From Lantana camara (Eukaryota > Streptophyta > Magnoliopsida > Lamiales > Verbenaceae), in assembly GCA_037501455.1 (NCBI GenBank), contig CM074861.1:95147001-95211000 (forward strand): 64,000 bases of DNA. Reading direction: 5' to 3'. The position numbers and the translations under genes are program-made. Shown one piece after another: positions 60,861 to 64,000 of this stretch (its first letter is position 1; the number at the start of each line of letters is the position of its first letter). Under the pieces are notes generated by a model, which had not been told where the DNA came from, searched no databases, and saw nothing but the letters and a program-made list of their open reading frames with translations.

Positions 60861-61323
60861 CCCCACTGACAGAAGAAAATATTCTGCATAAAATTACAAT
60901 TTTAGCCCCTCGTTCCAATGGCTTATTTGACCCCAAATTGCTATTATATGATTGATTATATGTTGAAACAACATGTTATAATGCTACATTATGTATTGCT
61001 TGATGTCTCGTGTGTGATCATGCCGTGCGTCATTATATGAGATTATATGCTTGAATTGTGGTCTCATGCACGTACATTATCCCGTTTCATGTCCAGTTAT
61101 TCTCCAGGGCGGAGATTGTGGATCATGAGCACGTTCACGCATTCAAGAGTCGTATGTCGCCTGTCAGGTGAGGTTTAATTTCTAGTTATATAGAACCCGT
61201 ATAACCTTTACGTGATTTTTGACTAAAGGTATTTATAGTTATAATTTCATTAAATCATTTATCATTTCAAGTATGTTATTGTTCACGAATCAAGCATGTC
61301 ATGTTCATGAAAGCAAGTAAATG

Positions 61324-61628
61324 CGTTCTCCTGGCCAGGTCCTCCTTAGTGAGGGCGCTGGGCTGGTCTTCGGGCTGGTGGTTGTCCGTCCAACTACAGG
61401 AAGAAGAATACTCTATCGTGTACGTGTGTTCTCTTGGCCAGGTCCTCCTTAGTGAGGGCGCTGGGCTGGTCTTCGGGCTGGTGGTTGTCCGTCCAACTAC
61501 AAGAAGAACAAAGCCTTATCGTGTACCTGTGTTCTCCTGGCCAGGTTCTCCTTACGTAGGGCGCTGGGCTAGTCTTAGAGCTGGTGGTTGTCCGTCCAAC
61601 CACAGGAGGAACAAACCCTATCGTGTTA
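61324..61628 (+). repeat. three tandem ~103-bp repeats in the LTR
   Basis: Units start at 61324, 61428 and 61531 with GTTCTCYTGGCCAGGT; each includes GGTGGTTGTCCGTCCAAC. The first two are almost identical and the third is more diverged. Other LTR families have a single related block (e.g. near 46105). Confidence 0.93.
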
Positions 61629-62249
61629 CAAGCAAGCCATGTATTGATTGCATGATTTCCATTCCATGAATGTGCTAATTGATTACAATATCGCACGATT
61701 GCACGATAATTGAATTGCATGATCACCTAATGATTAAAAAGCAAGCAAGCATGTTCATCGATTGCATGAAAGAACAAGTATTTAATATTGATAGTTGTAT
61801 TCTCGGGTGAAGCTATATTATTATTGAACTTGTATATTTATCTTTTGTAAATCTTTACCCGAGAATATGACTTGCATGTTATCTGCGCTAATATGTATTT
61901 AAACCCCTCACTCGGTCTTCACAGACTGACGCCTCTACCTTTCAGGTATTGCAGGTGCACGCTAGGCGGGAAGTGAGTCGAGTCCAGTCCTGGTAGTCGA
62001 GTCTTGCACGGTGCATTTTATTTAATTGTTTATTTATTATTTAAGGGATTTAGGTTATTGTTATTGCTTATTTGGAGATGATAATGTATTGATAAATATA
62101 GTAAAGCATGTTTAGATTGATAAATGAAACATCGTGACTTGGTAAATGGAAATGCTTGATAAAGATTAGTTTATGCTTCCGCTTTAATTTTGCTGCATGA
62201 GTTAGTTTTCCCGCCTAGCCTATTGAGTTATTGCATTGTCACCCGTTCG

Positions 62250-62303
62250 CTATAGGTTAGTTCGTGTACGGATTGGCCATTTCGTATGTGGATTGACCTA
62301 TAG
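62250..62303 (+). other. LTR-end hairpin
   Basis: Outer stem CTATAGGT (62250-62257) with ACCTATAG (62296-62303), inner stem TACG (62267-62270) with CGTA (62283-62286), and a loop with CCATTT. Confidence 0.7.
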
Positions 62304-62342
62304 TGCGGGGGTGTGGTACCTCCACGTGTAAGGGGTGCTACA

Positions 62343-64000
62343 TCTAAGGTGGTATCAGAGCCCGGTTGCAAAACCGAGGTTCTAGTTCGTGTCGTGTCGA
62401 GTCTGGGTCGTACGGCCTAGGAATTACTTGATAATCTGAGAGTCTTGCATTTTATTTGAAAATTACTTGGCTACTTGGATTCTTTGAATTACCTGAAATA
62501 CTTGATAGCTTGTACTTTGTAATAATTCATGCTATTAATTGCCATTGAGTGATCTTGAATTGTTTCGAAGTTTATGTGACCAACGTGTTTATTTTAAATA
62601 TTGACGAAATACTTGTTTCAATTTTTATTAAAATTCTTGTTATCAGCATCAATTATGTGACAATTACGTGACATGAACACGCTTCACCCACATGCATTTA
62701 TTTGCAAAGCAAGTTGTGAGTGACAGGTTTCGGGAAATATATAAATCAAGGCCGGGGATTTTGAAGATTAAAAGAGACTGAGCAACCGCCTGGGCTAAAG
62801 TTACAATTTGGCCAACAAGGAATGGACGCTGGAATCGAGTCTAACATTTCTACGGTGCCAGGTTCTTCAATACATTCATAAGCACGTGCATCATAATTGT
62901 TAATTAAATTGCCTTTCATTATAAAATATCGTTATGAATATTATTGAGATTATCTACTTGATGCATTAAAAATATGTTTGAATTAGTTGAAATATTTAAT
63001 TTTCTTTGCTTATGAGTATTTCTGTAAATCAATATAAATGTTCCAACGTGTGGCATTTAAAATTGTTGGTAGGTTGCTACGTGCATTGTCACTTTAACTA
63101 TCATGCATTATTTAGTGTTTGTTAATTAATAGGTTTCCCCTATGCTTTGCACAATCCTTGCCTCTATTTCTACCAACTTGAATTTAAAGAAGAGGTTTTT
63201 GAATTATTGAGAATCATGGTTGTAATCGGGTCAATTGATGTTGCTTGAAGATTAAAAATATTTGGGACAGTGAGAATTTATTGATCCAGGATTAGTGGGA
63301 GTGGGTATGATATAAATATTTGGAAAATTTTGGAACGGGGAAAGGTTGATAAGTCCAAGCAGATAAATGTTCAGGGTCCTTCAACCTTCAAGAAATTAAT
63401 CAGCCTTTGGAGATGTGTTTGGAATTAAGAAAGTAACTTCCTTGTTTCGGACTATGGTGCCGAACTTGTAAATGCCAATCCGCTGGAAAACATTAGGTGA
63501 GCCTAGGATGTTGAAGAATTTTAACATCAAACCGAAGTGGTGATAGTTAGGGAGCTCCAAGTTGAGTATGCTGATAGCAGAAAGAATTAGAAAAGGATCA
63601 TCAACCAAAATCTTGATTAATAACAAGTAGGACGAGGAAAAGGTTACGGGAATTGAGTCAACAGAGAAGCTTGCAAGTGGAAGAGGATAAGAAAGTCTCC
63701 ATTTTCTTAAGGGGGAGAGCAGGTTTGAAAATAAGTTCAAGTTTGAAGTTAGATAACACTCGAGGAAGTTGGGAATTTTCAGAGAATCAATTCTTCCTGG
63801 AATTCTCTATCAGAATCATGTGAAGGAGGTTGTCAATAATCTAAACTTTTCTCTCTCTTACACCAAGAAAAGTCCCATCATCGACAGTACCTTTGTTCCA
63901 TCATCGTTTTCAAGAAAGTGGGTACACCGTCTGCAATTCTTCGATAACCTCAGGATATTATTTGATTCAGTGAATAGGAGAAAGGATTCGATCTGGCAAA
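62343..64000 (+). mobile_element. interior of the plus-strand element (partial)
   Basis: Beyond the PBS no gag or pol motif is found in about 1.65 kb. The composition is purine-rich like 33523-35560, and ACATTCATAAGCACGTGCAT lies at 62872-62891, matching the other non-coding interiors. Probably another non-autonomous element; coding parts may lie beyond the window. Confidence 0.6.
62350..62361 (+). other. primer-binding site
   Basis: Exact TGGTATCAGAGC, 7 bp after the LTR end at 62342. Confidence 0.95.

Larger units (their letters stand above)
59703..62342 (+). mobile_element. 5' LTR of a plus-strand gypsy-type element
   Basis: TGTAACGCCCCAA to GGGGTGCTACA, 2640 bp, preceded by possible target site TGAGC (59698-59702). 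Donor AAG|GTATA at 60295, palindrome cluster G, three 103-bp tandem units, TCGGTC/GACTGA at 61912-61929, acceptor TTGCAG|GT at 61954, and LTR-end hairpin CTATAGGT/ACCTATAG at 62250-62303. Confidence 0.93.

Noticed and set aside
60484..60955. Overlapping frames over palindrome cluster G
   Set aside because: Three frames on both strands are open at once because of the repeated palindromes; no conserved protein signal.

Overview
This window looks like gene-poor, repeat-rich nuclear DNA of a flowering plant. It is AT-rich and carries no intact host gene. The evidence for a plant is the set of element families: Ty3/gypsy elements with plant-type gag, protease, RT and integrase motifs, primer-binding sites complementary to initiator-methionine tRNA (TGGTATCAGAGC), LTRs of about 2.6 to 4.1 kb, a Ty1/copia remnant, and a CACTA (En/Spm) remnant with the CACTACAAGAAAA terminus. 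The species cannot be told from the sequence.

Layout. 1-2500: AT-rich repeats flanked by imperfect inverted repeats, then a G-rich tract. 2560-10586: a truncated minus-strand gypsy element (pol, protease, gag, an extra ORF ahead of gag, PBS and a 3.3 kb 5' LTR), bounded by pieces of another LTR. 10590-13543: a decayed CACTA element. 13544-15315: an LTR fragment. 16304-22150: an internally deleted minus-strand copia element whose RNase H end is split by a solo LTR (17265-20217). 22441-23667: a promoter-like region rich in G-boxes. 23668-31836: a gag-bearing minus-strand gypsy element whose PBS is split by a second solo LTR (24795-28100). That element sits inside the 5' LTR of a plus-strand non-autonomous element (31837-42011), which encodes only duplicated zinc knuckles and whose 3' LTR holds a third solo LTR (38894-41977). 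42334-45191: an integrase/RNase H/RT pol pseudogene. 45192-59702: a non-coding element in LTR-internal-LTR-internal tandem form, with a fourth solo LTR (51697-55639) in its middle LTR. 59703-64000: the 5' LTR and start of the interior of a plus-strand element.

Four solo LTRs have 5-bp target duplications that can be read directly (TGAAT, GATAY, GGGGA, TATTA), so the order of nesting can be reconstructed.

The most notable signal is an architecture shared by long LTRs that otherwise differ in sequence. Each has (1) a splice-donor-like AAG|GT; (2) 300-700 bp downstream, a cluster of four to six short GC-rich palindromes whose sequence is specific to the LTR family; (3) a small hairpin TCAGTC...GACTGA merging into a branch-point-like CTGAC, a pyrimidine tract and a TGCAG or TGTAG acceptor; and (4) near the LTR 3' end, a hairpin whose stems change in compensating ways between families. 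I read this as an intron inside the LTR carrying a fast-evolving palindromic array, plus a structured RNA upstream of the PBS. No search or folding could be run here.
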